64,000 nt of DNA from Haloterrigena sp. H1 (GTDB taxonomy: Archaea; Halobacteriota; Halobacteria; Halobacteriales; Natrialbaceae). Shown in pieces: positions 16,842 to 24,807 of this stretch. Within the stretch, counting starts at the first letter, position 1, and the number at the start of each line of letters is the position of its first letter. The stretch lies in the NCBI RefSeq assembly GCF_005938085.1, contig NZ_SMZK01000002.1:372001-436000 (forward strand). The letters run 5' to 3'. The notes beneath the pieces are model-generated. The model made no database searches, was not told the origin of the DNA, and saw nothing but the letters and a program-made list of their open reading frames with translations. Both the position numbers and the translations under genes were made by a program.

Positions 16842-16871
16842 GTGTTTCATCAATAAGCTTATCTCAAACAC
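16842..16871. promoter_or_regulatory. Inverted repeat in the wtpA-tfx divergent promoter
   Basis: Outer arms gtgttt (16842-16847) and aaacac (16866-16871) flank a perfect central palindrome ataagcttat (16853-16862). The element occupies most of the 59 bases between the two divergent start codons, so a protein bound here would affect both. It is the natural candidate site for the adjacent Tfx protein, by inference. Confidence 0.5.
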
Positions 16872-16887
16872 TCTTGTTTGACTTTAT

Positions 16888-17349
16888 ATGGTGGCGACCA
16901 CGGAGACAATATTGACAGACCGACAGGTGGAGGTACTCACGCTCCGTGAGAACGGTCATACACAGCAGGAAGTGGCCGACACGTTGGGAACGACCGCCTC
17001 GAACGTGAGTGCTGTCGAACGGGCTGCAGAAGAGAACATCGAGAAGGCACGCCGGACGCTCGAACTTGCCCGGACACTACGCGCGCCGGTGCAATTTACT
17101 GTTCCAGCCGGAACGTCGTTCGATGACCTCGTCACTCGAGTGTACGCTCGCGGTGACGAAGCTGGCATCAAGCTCGCATACTGTCGACCAGAACTATACA
17201 CGCATCTCTACGGGATGCTCGAAGCGATCACTGCCGCTAATCAACTCACCGAGACGACGACACTCGGTCTGACGAAAGACGGTGGAGTGAAGGTGTATGC
17301 AGATGAGGTGCGTTCCGTCGAACAGGACGTTGATCCACGCAGTGGATAG
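16888..17349 (+). CDS. Tfx-family DNA-binding regulator
   Basis: The 153-aa protein has the Tfx-type helix-turn-helix at residues 9-50 (LTDRQVEVLTLRENGHTQQE, then VADTLGTTASNVSAVERAAE). The C-terminal part (about 75-145) is the acidic Tfx domain. Tfx was described in Methanothermobacter as binding the promoter of the molybdenum formylmethanofuran dehydrogenase operon. Here it is divergent from a tungstate/molybdate importer, so a role in metal-responsive control of that importer is likely. The ATG follows a T/A-rich stretch (tttatatggtg) that would give a near-leaderless mRNA. Confidence 0.88.
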   Translation: MVATTETILTDRQVEVLTLRENGHTQQEVADTLGTTASNVSAVERAAEENIEKARRTLELARTLRAPVQFTVPAGTSFDDLVTRVYARGDEAGIKLAYCRPELYTHLYGMLEAITAANQLTETTTLGLTKDGGVKVYADEVRSVEQDVDPRSG

Positions 17350-17412
17350 GATAAATCTGGATTCACTGCTTGTCGGGTTATAGGAAGTGACGTTTCAGGC
17401 CGATTGTCATCG

Positions 17413-17664
17413 TTATCCGATGGATAGTGTATCGTCACTGTCAATGTCTGCTTCTGCCATTGCTTGTTCTGCGTTCCGTAACGACGTCTCGAAGTCTTGG
17501 AACCACTCGGTAGCGGTCAGTTCGGGGTTAATACTGTACGCGTCTTCATACCAGTTGGCGAGAGTACGGTACACTTCTCTCACGAATGCTTCCGTGGCGA
17601 TCAAATCGGGTTCATATCCCCGAAGTTCGTCTGGAACCCCGTGTAGATCAACGTGAATTTTCAC
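17413..17664 (-). CDS. Small hypothetical protein (83 aa)
   Basis: It reads MKIHVDLHGVPDELRGYEPD and continues LIATEAFVREVYRTLANWYE, ending in acidic DIDSDDTLSIG. The composition is typically haloarchaeal and mainly helical. It has no recognised domain, signal or membrane segment. It is convergent with the Tfx gene (64-base gap). Function is unknown; the beta-strand start plus helices could be a small toxin-antitoxin or adaptor fold, which I cannot support further. Confidence 0.55.
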   Translation of the reverse strand: MKIHVDLHGVPDELRGYEPDLIATEAFVREVYRTLANWYEDAYSINPELTATEWFQDFETSLRNAEQAMAEADIDSDDTLSIG

Positions 17665-17708
17665 TGCGTCATGGGTCTCGATAGGTGTGAACTGAATATC
17701 AGAATATA

Positions 17709-18056
17709 ATGAACTCGATTTTTGGATTACTGTGTCGGCTTTCAGTCACCCTTGACGTCGACTACACCCTGCTATTCACTCCGGAGGACCGATATGCATA
17801 TCCAGAGGGACGACCGTTCGCCGAGGCCATCGAGGAACTCCCTCGTATGGGCGTCTACTCCTTGATGAAAACATCAACAAAATTAAGGAAAACACATGAT
17901 CTGATATCACAGGTTCCGAGACAACTGTGTACAACGCGACCACTCTACTGTACTGTCGGACAAAACGGTTCATACATCGATCGTACTCGAGACGCTGTCA
18001 CCGACGGCGACAGCCGTCGGGACGCGATCGAGCATTCGCTGACTGTTGTCCGATAG
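17709..18056 (+). CDS. Doubtful ORF, possible gene fragment (115 aa)
   Basis: The part LDVDYTLLFTPEDRYAYPEG, RPFAEAIEELPRMGVYSLMK (residues about 15-55) looks like true protein; the rest has a poor haloarchaeal composition and is probably not coding. It may be a remnant of a larger gene. No family is recognised. The 18057-18231 stretch after it holds a third partial copy of the CTG-TGTCC-ATAGTA motif and one arm of a 14-bp inverted repeat. Confidence 0.3.
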   Translation: MNSIFGLLCRLSVTLDVDYTLLFTPEDRYAYPEGRPFAEAIEELPRMGVYSLMKTSTKLRKTHDLISQVPRQLCTTRPLYCTVGQNGSYIDRTRDAVTDGDSRRDAIEHSLTVVR

Positions 18057-18231
18057 TATGAGGCAGGGAGATCTCACTTTGCGACGATTTCTGCCAAAGA
18101 TGCCCGACGTGAGATGTCAAATAGCCCCGCTCGTAACGAGCGTAGGTTCTTCGTGGTTGCGTATCGACTGGCGTCGACTCGCAACTGATCAGCCACATTT
18201 TTTATATTAGCCATCCGTTGTGTATCGGGAA

Positions 18232-19449
18232 ATGGCAACGGCAACTGCTACCAAGTGGCGTGCACTTGTTCTTGTCGGAATCGCCGAACTGTTCGCGATG
18301 ACACTCTGGTTCAGCGGGACCGCTGTTGGCCCCGAGTTAGCCGAGATGTGGAATCTCACGCCGGCTGAGACGGCGTGGTTGACCAATGCCGTCCAGCTCG
18401 GATTCGTCGTCGGGGCACTGCTCTCGGCCTCGCTCACCATCGCCGACGTGATCCGACCACGATATCTCTTCGCCGGGTGTGCGTTTGCCGGTGCGGCGGC
18501 GACCGCCCTCATCGCTGGCGTCGTCGATGGAGGCTTGTCAGCGATTGTCCTGCGTTTTCTCACCGGCGTCGCGCTGGCCGGGGTCTACCCGACCGGGATG
18601 AAGATGATGGCCTCGTGGTTCGTTAAGGGACGTGGCCTCGCCATCGGCGTCCTCGTCGGCGCGCTCACTGTCGGCTCAGCCTCGCCGCACCTTCTTCGAG
18701 CTGTTAGTGGGATCGGACAGCCGCGAGTCGTCCTCTACGGAACGGCCGCCATCGCAGCGGTCGGCGGCCTGCTCGTACTGGCCTACGAGGACGGCCCCCA
18801 TCAGCCTGAAACAGCACCTTTCGATCCAAGCGCGATCCGCCGTATCGTAACCGACCGTGGCGTCGTCCTCGCAAACACCGGCTACTTCGGCCACATGTGG
18901 GAGCTTTACGCGGTTTGGACGTGGATCCCGGTTTATCTTCTCGCCAGCCTCGAGGCCAGCGGGACGGCAAACCCAGAGCGATACGCGGCACTGCTTGCGT
19001 TCGGGACGATCGCGATCGGTGGTGTTGGGGCGTGGATCGCGGGGTCAGCCGCGGATCGCGCCGGGAGATCCGTCGTTACCAGTGTGTCGATGATTGTCTC
19101 CGGAGGTGCGTGTCTGCTTGCCGGCGTGGTCTTTGGTTCGTCGCTAACCGTCATCGCCTCCTTCGTACTCGTCTGGGGCTTTTTCATCGTCGCGGACTCC
19201 GCACAGTTCTCCGCGGCCATCTCCGAACTCGCAGACGATAGCTACGTCGGCTCTGCACTGACGCTGCAGACCGCTATCGGCTTCCTGATCACCATCGGGT
19301 CGATTCAGCTCATTCCCGTCGTCCAGCGTGCCGTCGGCTGGCGGTGGGCGTTCGTCCCGCTCGCTATCGGGCCGCTGATCGGAACGCTCTCGATGCTTCG
19401 ACTCTGGTCCTTGCCGGAGTCAGACCGACTCGCCGGGGGCCGCGGATAG
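18232..19449 (+). CDS. MFS transporter
   Basis: The 405-aa protein has 12 hydrophobic segments. The start is placed at ATG 18232 (MATATATKWRALVLVGIAEL), 12 bases inside the longest frame, because a T/A-rich box (tttttatattag) about 30 bases upstream fits a leaderless start and hydrophobic sequence begins soon after. A family-like cytoplasmic loop after helix 2 (SLTIADVIRPRYLF) and after helix 8 (AGSAADRAGR) matches the MFS loop motif D-x-x-G-R. The substrate cannot be told from sequence; distant resemblance is to cyanate/nitrate-type MFS carriers. Its flanks carry inverted and dispersed repeats, so it may belong to a mobile cassette. Confidence 0.85.
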   Translation: MATATATKWRALVLVGIAELFAMTLWFSGTAVGPELAEMWNLTPAETAWLTNAVQLGFVVGALLSASLTIADVIRPRYLFAGCAFAGAAATALIAGVVDGGLSAIVLRFLTGVALAGVYPTGMKMMASWFVKGRGLAIGVLVGALTVGSASPHLLRAVSGIGQPRVVLYGTAAIAAVGGLLVLAYEDGPHQPETAPFDPSAIRRIVTDRGVVLANTGYFGHMWELYAVWTWIPVYLLASLEASGTANPERYAALLAFGTIAIGGVGAWIAGSAADRAGRSVVTSVSMIVSGGACLLAGVVFGSSLTVIASFVLVWGFFIVADSAQFSAAISELADDSYVGSALTLQTAIGFLITIGSIQLIPVVQRAVGWRWAFVPLAIGPLIGTLSMLRLWSLPESDRLAGGRG

Positions 19450-19506
19450 CGCATTGCTCCAGTTGCGATCGGTGCTCAGATTGCCGGACAGAACGACGTG
19501 AAGCAA

Positions 19507-19585
19507 GTCACGGATTCACGGCCGCCCTATAGGTGACGGCTGCACGCATGTGACTGGCACCGTACCGACTGCTGTCCAATAGTAC
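19507..19585 (+). repeat. Intergenic repeat, copy B (about 80 bp)
   Basis: It aligns with copy A at 9471-9550 over its length with about three quarters identity by eye. The hairpin arms differ between copies but still pair (ggtg/cacc here, gtgac/gtcac in copy A), a hint of structural conservation. An exact inverted copy of copy A's right part (gccggacagaacgacgtga) precedes it at 19483-19501. Confidence 0.55.
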
Positions 19586-19739
19586 AGGACATGGCCGCTT
19601 ATTAGTTGACAATCGAGTATCTCACGTCGGGCGTGATTCGCTTTTTTCGTGCTGGTCGCCAAACAGGATCACATGTCTCTTGGCGCATCCGTAGAGTGCG
19701 TTGTGTGTGTCACCTCGAGCCGTGTCATTGGTGGTGACG

Positions 19740-21602
19740 ATGGCTGAGTCCGAAGCGTATTCGCCGATCGAGTCCTACGGCGTCATCGGCAACCTCGAGA
19801 CGTGTGCGCTCGTCGCACCGAACGGCTCGATCGACTGGTTTCCCTTTCCACACCTCGAGTCGCCAAGTATTCTTGCCGCGATCCTCGATGCCGACCGTGG
19901 TGGGCGGTTCCAAATCAAGCCGACAACCCCCTTTGAGACGAAGCAACAGTATCTCGACGATACGAACGTTCTCGAGACGACATTCCAGACACTCGGCGGC
20001 ACAGTAACGGTGACTGACTTTCTGCCGCCAGCCGGGCAGGTCGACCAGCCGAAGCAGGTCCTCTACCGGAAAGTCACCTGTACGAATGGGGACGTCGACC
20101 TCGCGATCGACCTCGAACCGCAGTTCGACTACGGTCGTGCAGAGACGACGCTCGAACCCGTCGATGGCGGTGTCCTCGCTGCCGGCGAGGCCGAGCGGGT
20201 ACTGCTCGAGACCCCGGTCGACCTCGAGATCGAAGCCGGTCGAATCACCGGCGAGTTCTCGCTCGAGGCAGGCCAGACGGAGTGGGTCTTGCTCCGGTGT
20301 ACTGGTGCCGAGAGCGCAAGCACGGATCCCGACGCCGCGTTGGACGAGACGATTGAGTATTGGACCGAGTGGGGACATCACTGCGGTCCCGAGGACGACT
20401 GTGCATTCGAAGGGCCCTGGCACGACATCGTCGTTCGTTCGGAGCTCGTTCTCAAGCTCCTGACACACGCCGAATCGGGAGCGATCGCTGCCGCACCGAC
20501 CACGTCGCTGCCGGAGGACATCGGCGGCGTCCGCAACTGGGACTATCGGTTCAATTGGCTTCGTGACGCAGGCTTTACCGTCCAGGCCCTGATGAACCTC
20601 GGGACCGTCACGGAAGCGATCGACTATTTCGAGTGGTTCGTCGATCTCTGTCAGACGGCCGATCCCGGGGCAATTCAGCCGCTGTACGGCCTCCATGGCG
20701 AGGCGGATCTTGAGGAACGGGAACTCGAGTACCTCGAGGGGTATCGCGGCTCGCGGCCGGTGCGGGTCGGCAACGAAGCGGCACAGCAGCGACAACTCGA
20801 TATCTACGGTGAACTCCTGTTGGCTGTCGACGAAATGTGCCAGCGTGGTCGAGCACTGAACGACGACGAATGGGTCCGAATCCAGGATATCGTCGACTAC
20901 GTCTGCGATGTCTGGGAGGAACCCGATTCGGGTATCTGGGAGGTCCGCGGCGGGAACGAACACTTCGTCTACTCGAAAGTGATGTGTTGGGTCGCTCTCG
21001 ACCGCGGGATCGAAATCGCTCGTGAACGCGACCGCGACGCCCCGCTCGAGGGCTGGCGGGAGACTCGCAAGCGGATCAGAGCAGACGTGCTCGAGAACGG
21101 CTACGACGAGGAAATCGGCGCGTTCGTCCAGTCCTACGGGACAGACGCGCTCGACGCGACAGCGCTCTTGCTGCCGCTCGTCGGCTTTTTGCCCTTCGAC
21201 GACGAGCGCGTCCGAGGGACGATCGATGCAATCGACGAGAGATTGGTTACGGACGATATTTTTGTGGCTCGCTACCACGGTGACGATGGACTCCCCGGCG
21301 ATGAAGGCGCGTTCGTCCTCTGTTCATGTTGGTTCATCAATGCGCTCGCGCTCTCCGGACGCGTCGAGGATGCCCGGTCACGGTTTGAATCACTGCTCGA
21401 GTATTTGAGTCCGCTGGGGCTCGTCGCAGAGGAGATTGACCCCGAGACTGGTGCACATCTCGGAAACTATCCGCAGGCGTTCAGCCACATTGGAATCATC
21501 AATAGCGCGCTGTACCTCGGCTACGTTCACGGTCATGAACTGCCCGGACCGGACCCGATGGGGATTCGACTCGGCGATCCAGCCGTGGTTCCTGACGAGT
21601 GA
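19740..21602 (+). CDS. Glycoside hydrolase family 15 protein (glucoamylase/trehalase-like)
   Basis: The 620-aa protein has an N-terminal beta-sandwich domain (residues 1-230; SPIESYGVIGNLETCALVAP, NGSIDWFPFPHLESPSI) and an alpha/alpha-barrel domain. The barrel has the GH15 signature IGGVRNWDYRFNWLRDAGFT near 262-281 and, near the C-terminus, LGLVAEEIDPETG, the usual position of the catalytic Glu pair. Family members release glucose from starch or split trehalose; no export signal is seen, so it acts in the cytoplasm, where trehalose or glycogen-like substrates are likely. Met at 19740 is chosen because upstream codons are non-homologous. Confidence 0.92.
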   Translation: MAESEAYSPIESYGVIGNLETCALVAPNGSIDWFPFPHLESPSILAAILDADRGGRFQIKPTTPFETKQQYLDDTNVLETTFQTLGGTVTVTDFLPPAGQVDQPKQVLYRKVTCTNGDVDLAIDLEPQFDYGRAETTLEPVDGGVLAAGEAERVLLETPVDLEIEAGRITGEFSLEAGQTEWVLLRCTGAESASTDPDAALDETIEYWTEWGHHCGPEDDCAFEGPWHDIVVRSELVLKLLTHAESGAIAAAPTTSLPEDIGGVRNWDYRFNWLRDAGFTVQALMNLGTVTEAIDYFEWFVDLCQTADPGAIQPLYGLHGEADLEERELEYLEGYRGSRPVRVGNEAAQQRQLDIYGELLLAVDEMCQRGRALNDDEWVRIQDIVDYVCDVWEEPDSGIWEVRGGNEHFVYSKVMCWVALDRGIEIARERDRDAPLEGWRETRKRIRADVLENGYDEEIGAFVQSYGTDALDATALLLPLVGFLPFDDERVRGTIDAIDERLVTDDIFVARYHGDDGLPGDEGAFVLCSCWFINALALSGRVEDARSRFESLLEYLSPLGLVAEEIDPETGAHLGNYPQAFSHIGIINSALYLGYVHGHELPGPDPMGIRLGDPAVVPDE

Positions 21603-21656
21603 TCCTGATTGGCGCTCGGGCGTTGGAGACGTGTGGACTCGGCTCGAGTCAGGGAA

Positions 21657-21890
21657 CTACCGCCGTATCGAGACTGGCGTCTCGACTGTCAGTAGTGGTG
21701 TCAAGTCATCAGGATCGACAAACGTTAGGGTCCCGTCAGCCCGGCGTTCTGCAGGGAGCGATGGCGCGGTCGGAATGCCATAGTCAGCGGGCGTTCGGAA
21801 GTTTGCGGCAATGACCCATGTTCGAGCGAGCATCTGTCCTTCCTTTTCGTCCGAGGACGGAGCGTCGTCGGGGTCGTCGATGTGAGTCAT
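21657..21890 (-). CDS. Small hypothetical protein downstream of the XdhC-like gene (77 aa)
   Basis: The frame from ATG 21890 starts MTHIDDPDDAPSSDEKEGQM and continues LARTWVIAANFRTPADYGIP. It starts one base after the stop of the XdhC-like gene, so the two are a translational pair. There is no recognised domain. The ending DLTPLLTVETPVSIRR lacks the strong acidity of most haloarchaeal proteins. Confidence 0.5.
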   Translation of the reverse strand: MTHIDDPDDAPSSDEKEGQMLARTWVIAANFRTPADYGIPTAPSLPAERRADGTLTFVDPDDLTPLLTVETPVSIRR

Positions 21891-21891
21891 C

Positions 21892-22284
21892 TCAGTCAGT
21901 CTCCACATTCACGCGGTCGTGAATCGGTTCCTCTCGCCGGCAGAGGTGCTGTGGTGTCCGGTCGTGGGCGACCGCGAGTAGTTCCGCGACGATGCTGAAA
22001 GCGATCTGATAGGGTGTATCGCCGCCGAGGCTCATCCCGATCGGCGTATAGTTTCGCTCGAGTTCGGCGTCAGTGAACGATCGACCCTCGTCGGCGGACT
22101 CCTCGCGCATCTCGTCGAAGCGCTTCTCGCCGTCGACGGCGACGTCGGCGGTCGCTCCGTCCTGATCGAAAGCGATGATAGTACCTGTCTTACGACCGAT
22201 GATCCGGGTGCCCTCCGGGACGTCGATACGCTCGAGGATCTGCGACACCAGCGCTGAACCGACCGCACGTGATCGTTCATCCAT
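21892..22284 (-). CDS. Shortened XdhC/CoxI-like protein (130 aa)
   Basis: The C-terminal half (RNYTPIGMSLGGDTPYQIAF, SIVAELLAVAHDRTPQHL) matches the end of XdhC/CoxI family proteins (PIGLDIGA.TP.EIA.SI.AEI), which help insert the molybdenum cofactor into xanthine or CO dehydrogenase-type enzymes. Full-length family members are two to three times longer, with an N-terminal domain and a Rossmann fold, neither of which is clear here. It may be an internally deleted pseudogene or a small stand-alone form. No molybdenum hydroxylase is encoded nearby. Confidence 0.5.
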   Translation of the reverse strand: MDERSRAVGSALVSQILERIDVPEGTRIIGRKTGTIIAFDQDGATADVAVDGEKRFDEMREESADEGRSFTDAELERNYTPIGMSLGGDTPYQIAFSIVAELLAVAHDRTPQHLCRREEPIHDRVNVETD

Positions 22285-22388
22285 CGTTGACTGTAGTGCA
22301 GGCTAGGTGGCACGCTCGAGCGGTCACTGACAAGTGTCCGCGACTATTACACACGCTTGTCGAAAAAGCGGTGGAAGTGGCCGGAGGA

Positions 22389-23456
22389 TCAACTGCTGAA
22401 CTCGTTGCAGACGGGAATGCCGATCGTGTTGTAATCGCTCATTGCGGCCAGTTCGTCGGGCACCTCGTGGATGTCGACCGTTTCTTCGACTAGTGCTGTC
22501 GGATCCAGTTTGCTGGATTCGACCATGTCGAGCATTTCGCTGTACCGCGAGGGCTGGAGCCCGAGCGATCCCTTAAACTCGATTTCTTTGGCGACAAACT
22601 CGTCGGTCGGGAGTGGAATCATCCCTTCTTCATCGCTGGTCGTCAGTCCGATCTGGACGTGGGTTCCGCCCTTCCGGAGCGAGTTCACTGCGTTCTGGCA
22701 CGTCGTTTCGATACCGAGTGCGTCCGCAGAAACGTCCGCTCCGCCGTTCGTGATATCTCTGACCTCACCAGCAGGATCGTCGACATCCGCCGCATTGACG
22801 GTGGCAACGGCACCGAGGTCTTCTGCTCGGTCCAGTTTCTCGTCCATGAGGTCGACACCGATGACGTTCGCCCCGAGGGCGTTTGCGATGTGGACCGCCG
22901 ACAGCCCGATGCCGCCACAGCCGTGGATGACGACGTCGTCACCGGCGCTTACCGGTGCCCGGTGAGCCATTGCATGGAAAGACGTCATGAACCGACAGCC
23001 CATCCCGGCGGCTGCTTCAGCGTCGATGCCGTCCGGCAGCGGAACGGCGTTGATGTCCGCGTTGGGGATGTGAACCTCCTCGGCGAACGCCCCGGGTGCT
23101 TCGTTCATAAAGCCGAGGCCGACGTGGTTTTCACAGATGTTCTCTCGACCGTTGCGACAGAGGTCACATGTCCCGCAGGCAAAATTAAACGGGATGGCAA
23201 CCTCCTGTCCCTCTTCAACGTTTTCGACATCCTCTCCGACGGCGACGATACGGCCGGTCGGCTCGTGGCCGAGAACGTGTGGGGGATCGGGTCGGTAGCC
23301 GAACCAATCCCAGTCTCCCTGCCAGCAGTGCCAGTCGGATCGGCAGATGCCACAGCCGATGACTTCGGCAACGGCACCATCCGGATCTGGTTCAGGGCGT
23401 TCGACATCTTGGACGGTTAGCGGTTCTTGGAACTCTTCTAGCAGTACTGCTTGCAT
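22389..23456 (-). CDS. Zinc-dependent alcohol dehydrogenase
   Basis: The 355-aa protein is of the medium-chain dehydrogenase family. Catalytic zinc ligands are C35 or C38 in GCGICRSD with H64-E65 in GHEPTG; the structural zinc site is C94, C97, C100 and C108 (CGTCDLC...C). The NAD(P)-binding motif is HGCGGIGLSAVHIA. An acidic residue after the motif (VIGVDLMDEKL) favours NAD. ATG 23456 is preferred over 23471 because TATA-like aatatttaa lies 29-37 bases before it and cagggag sits just upstream. It is a single gene. The alcohol substrate is unknown; 2-propanol oxidation to acetone would link it to the carboxylase operon, but that is speculation. Confidence 0.92.
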   Translation of the reverse strand: MQAVLLEEFQEPLTVQDVERPEPDPDGAVAEVIGCGICRSDWHCWQGDWDWFGYRPDPPHVLGHEPTGRIVAVGEDVENVEEGQEVAIPFNFACGTCDLCRNGRENICENHVGLGFMNEAPGAFAEEVHIPNADINAVPLPDGIDAEAAAGMGCRFMTSFHAMAHRAPVSAGDDVVIHGCGGIGLSAVHIANALGANVIGVDLMDEKLDRAEDLGAVATVNAADVDDPAGEVRDITNGGADVSADALGIETTCQNAVNSLRKGGTHVQIGLTTSDEEGMIPLPTDEFVAKEIEFKGSLGLQPSRYSEMLDMVESSKLDPTALVEETVDIHEVPDELAAMSDYNTIGIPVCNEFSS

Positions 23457-23484
23457 TCTCCCTGATAGCATTCCACAAGGGCTG

Positions 23485-23493
23485 TTAAATATT
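23485..23493 (-). promoter_or_regulatory. TATA box of the alcohol dehydrogenase gene
   Basis: On the minus strand aatatttaa lies 29-37 bases before ATG 23456, the archaeal TATA distance for a short-leader mRNA. A strongly A/T-rich block (tattatacata) continues upstream. Confidence 0.5.
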
Positions 23494-23756
23494 ATGTATA
23501 ATATCTTATGGGTGTGCCATCGGGGATTCGATTGGAGAATACTGAAACTGTGTTTACGACCGCTGGAACCCTTACAAACCGGCTTTTGGACAGCACCTCC
23601 GGTAGTTGGAACTCTATCGAACTCGTATCTAATCCTCCCGCTTTGCTAAGGATAATCGCCCATCGCGTTTGAAAAGCAAGATTTGGGAGCCAGGTTGGTG
23701 GTGGGTTTCTAGTCACAACCGCATTAGGCGGGAGTCTCCACCCACTATAGTAACCA

Positions 23757-24248
23757 TTAGAAGTAATTACTCATATTTGGTACAGAAATTCGATCAATAG
23801 CAGTGTCAATTGCTGTTGTGAGATCGTCGAGTGAGCCAAAGAAACGGTTGCTGAGTGCCGCTTGTAGTTGTCTCCAGCACTCTTCGACAGGATTTAGCTC
23901 TGGTGAGTACGCCGGCAACGTCACGAAGGCGAGGTCGTCACGGGCCGCTAGGTCCGTGACGGCCGACGCCCGAAAATATGGTGCTCCATCCAGGACAATA
24001 ATTAGATCATCTTCGAACTCTTTGCATAATGCGAGAATGAAATGTTTTACATGATCGGCGGTAACATACTCTTCAAACCGAGAGAAAAAGCGATCACCGT
24101 CCTCGGTGATCGCGCCTAGCAGACACGTCCAGTCACGTTGTCCAGATAACTCGACGGACGGCCGCGTACCGCGGGGAAACCACGCGGCACGCGGCTCGAC
24201 TTGGACGGATTTCTTGGTTTGATCGATGCAGACTACTGTGGCGTCCAT
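23757..24248 (-). CDS. IS630 transposase, second frame (DDE catalytic part)
   Basis: The 163-aa frame has the three catalytic acids of a DDE transposase: D in VVCIDQTKKSV, D in IIVLDGAPYF and E in LNPVEECWRQLQ. It is intact up to the stop beside the left inverted repeat. It is probably made only as a frameshift fusion with the upstream frame, not from its own ATG. Confidence 0.9.
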   Translation of the reverse strand: MDATVVCIDQTKKSVQVEPRAAWFPRGTRPSVELSGQRDWTCLLGAITEDGDRFFSRFEEYVTADHVKHFILALCKEFEDDLIIVLDGAPYFRASAVTDLAARDDLAFVTLPAYSPELNPVEECWRQLQAALSNRFFGSLDDLTTAIDTAIDRISVPNMSNYF

Positions 24249-24772
24249 TTCCCGCCGCTTTTTTTGAGCTCCTCACGGAACGTTTCTTGCTCATCAGCAT
24301 CAGACTCAGCGGCTGTACGGCGAGGCTTTTGATAGCTCAATCCCGCTTCTTTGAGCAACCGCCGACAGCTCGGGATTGAGTACTCGACATCGTACGTCTC
24401 GTCAAGATACTGCTGGACGAGCGCCGGCGTCCACGCCGGCGCATCAACCCCAACATTCTCTGGTGATTCGTGGACAGCTTCTTCGAATTCTTTTTGCTCT
24501 TTTTCTGAGAGCTTCCGTTTTCTCCCAGAGCGATGAGCATCAGTAACGGCTTGCTCAAGCGACTCGTCGGTGTCGAGTCGCGTGAGCCAGCTATAGATTG
24601 TCCGTCGCTGAACGTCGTACCACTCGGCTAGTTCAGTCTGCGTGACGCCGTTCTTGTATGCTATTGCTGCTAAGAGCCGTTCTGTCGGCTTTTTCCCCTC
24701 CACGTTGTCAAGGGCATCTTGCAATTCCTCGACAGAGATCTCGTCGAGATGATCCACTGTGTTTAGCAACAC
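24233..24772 (-). CDS. IS630 transposase, first frame (helix-turn-helix part)
   Basis: The 179-aa frame carries two DNA-binding regions: VTQTELAEWYDVQRRTIYSW at about 43-63 and a winged-helix-33-like region DAPAWTPALVQQYLDETYDV further on. It ends in the heptamer region gagctcaaaaaaagcgg, where seven A followed by G form a typical slippery site; slipping back one base continues into the DDE frame as KKKRREMDATVV. Overlap with the second frame is 16 bases. The full fused transposase would be about 340 residues, the usual IS630 size. Confidence 0.88.
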   Translation of the reverse strand: MLLNTVDHLDEISVEELQDALDNVEGKKPTERLLAAIAYKNGVTQTELAEWYDVQRRTIYSWLTRLDTDESLEQAVTDAHRSGRKRKLSEKEQKEFEEAVHESPENVGVDAPAWTPALVQQYLDETYDVEYSIPSCRRLLKEAGLSYQKPRRTAAESDADEQETFREELKKSGGKWTPQ

Positions 24773-24807
24773 TGTCTGAGTAGAAAGTTCTAACGGATAC
24801 TATAGGT

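Larger units (their letters stand above)
18102..19632. repeat. 14-bp inverted repeat pair flanking the MFS gene
   Basis: gcccgacgtgagat at 18102-18115 is repeated exactly as its reverse complement at 19619-19632. In both copies tgtcaa follows on the inner or outer side after a few bases. The pair encloses only the MFS transporter gene and repeat copy B. It could mark an excised or degenerate element, or be shared regulatory sequence. Confidence 0.4.
23746..24804 (-). mobile_element. IS630-family insertion sequence
   Basis: The element is about 1.06 kb. Terminal inverted repeats are tatagtaaccattagaa (23746-23762) and ttctaacggatactata (24788-24804), matching at 15 of 17 positions. Each end begins with TA, the IS630 target duplication. 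It carries two overlapping frames joined by a probable programmed frameshift. The right end lies three bases before the ATG of the YHS-permease gene, so the IS has replaced or become that gene's promoter region. Confidence 0.9.

Noticed and set aside
19725..21278. Minus-strand 517-codon frame
   Set aside because: It is antisense to the GH15 gene; no domain is recognisable.
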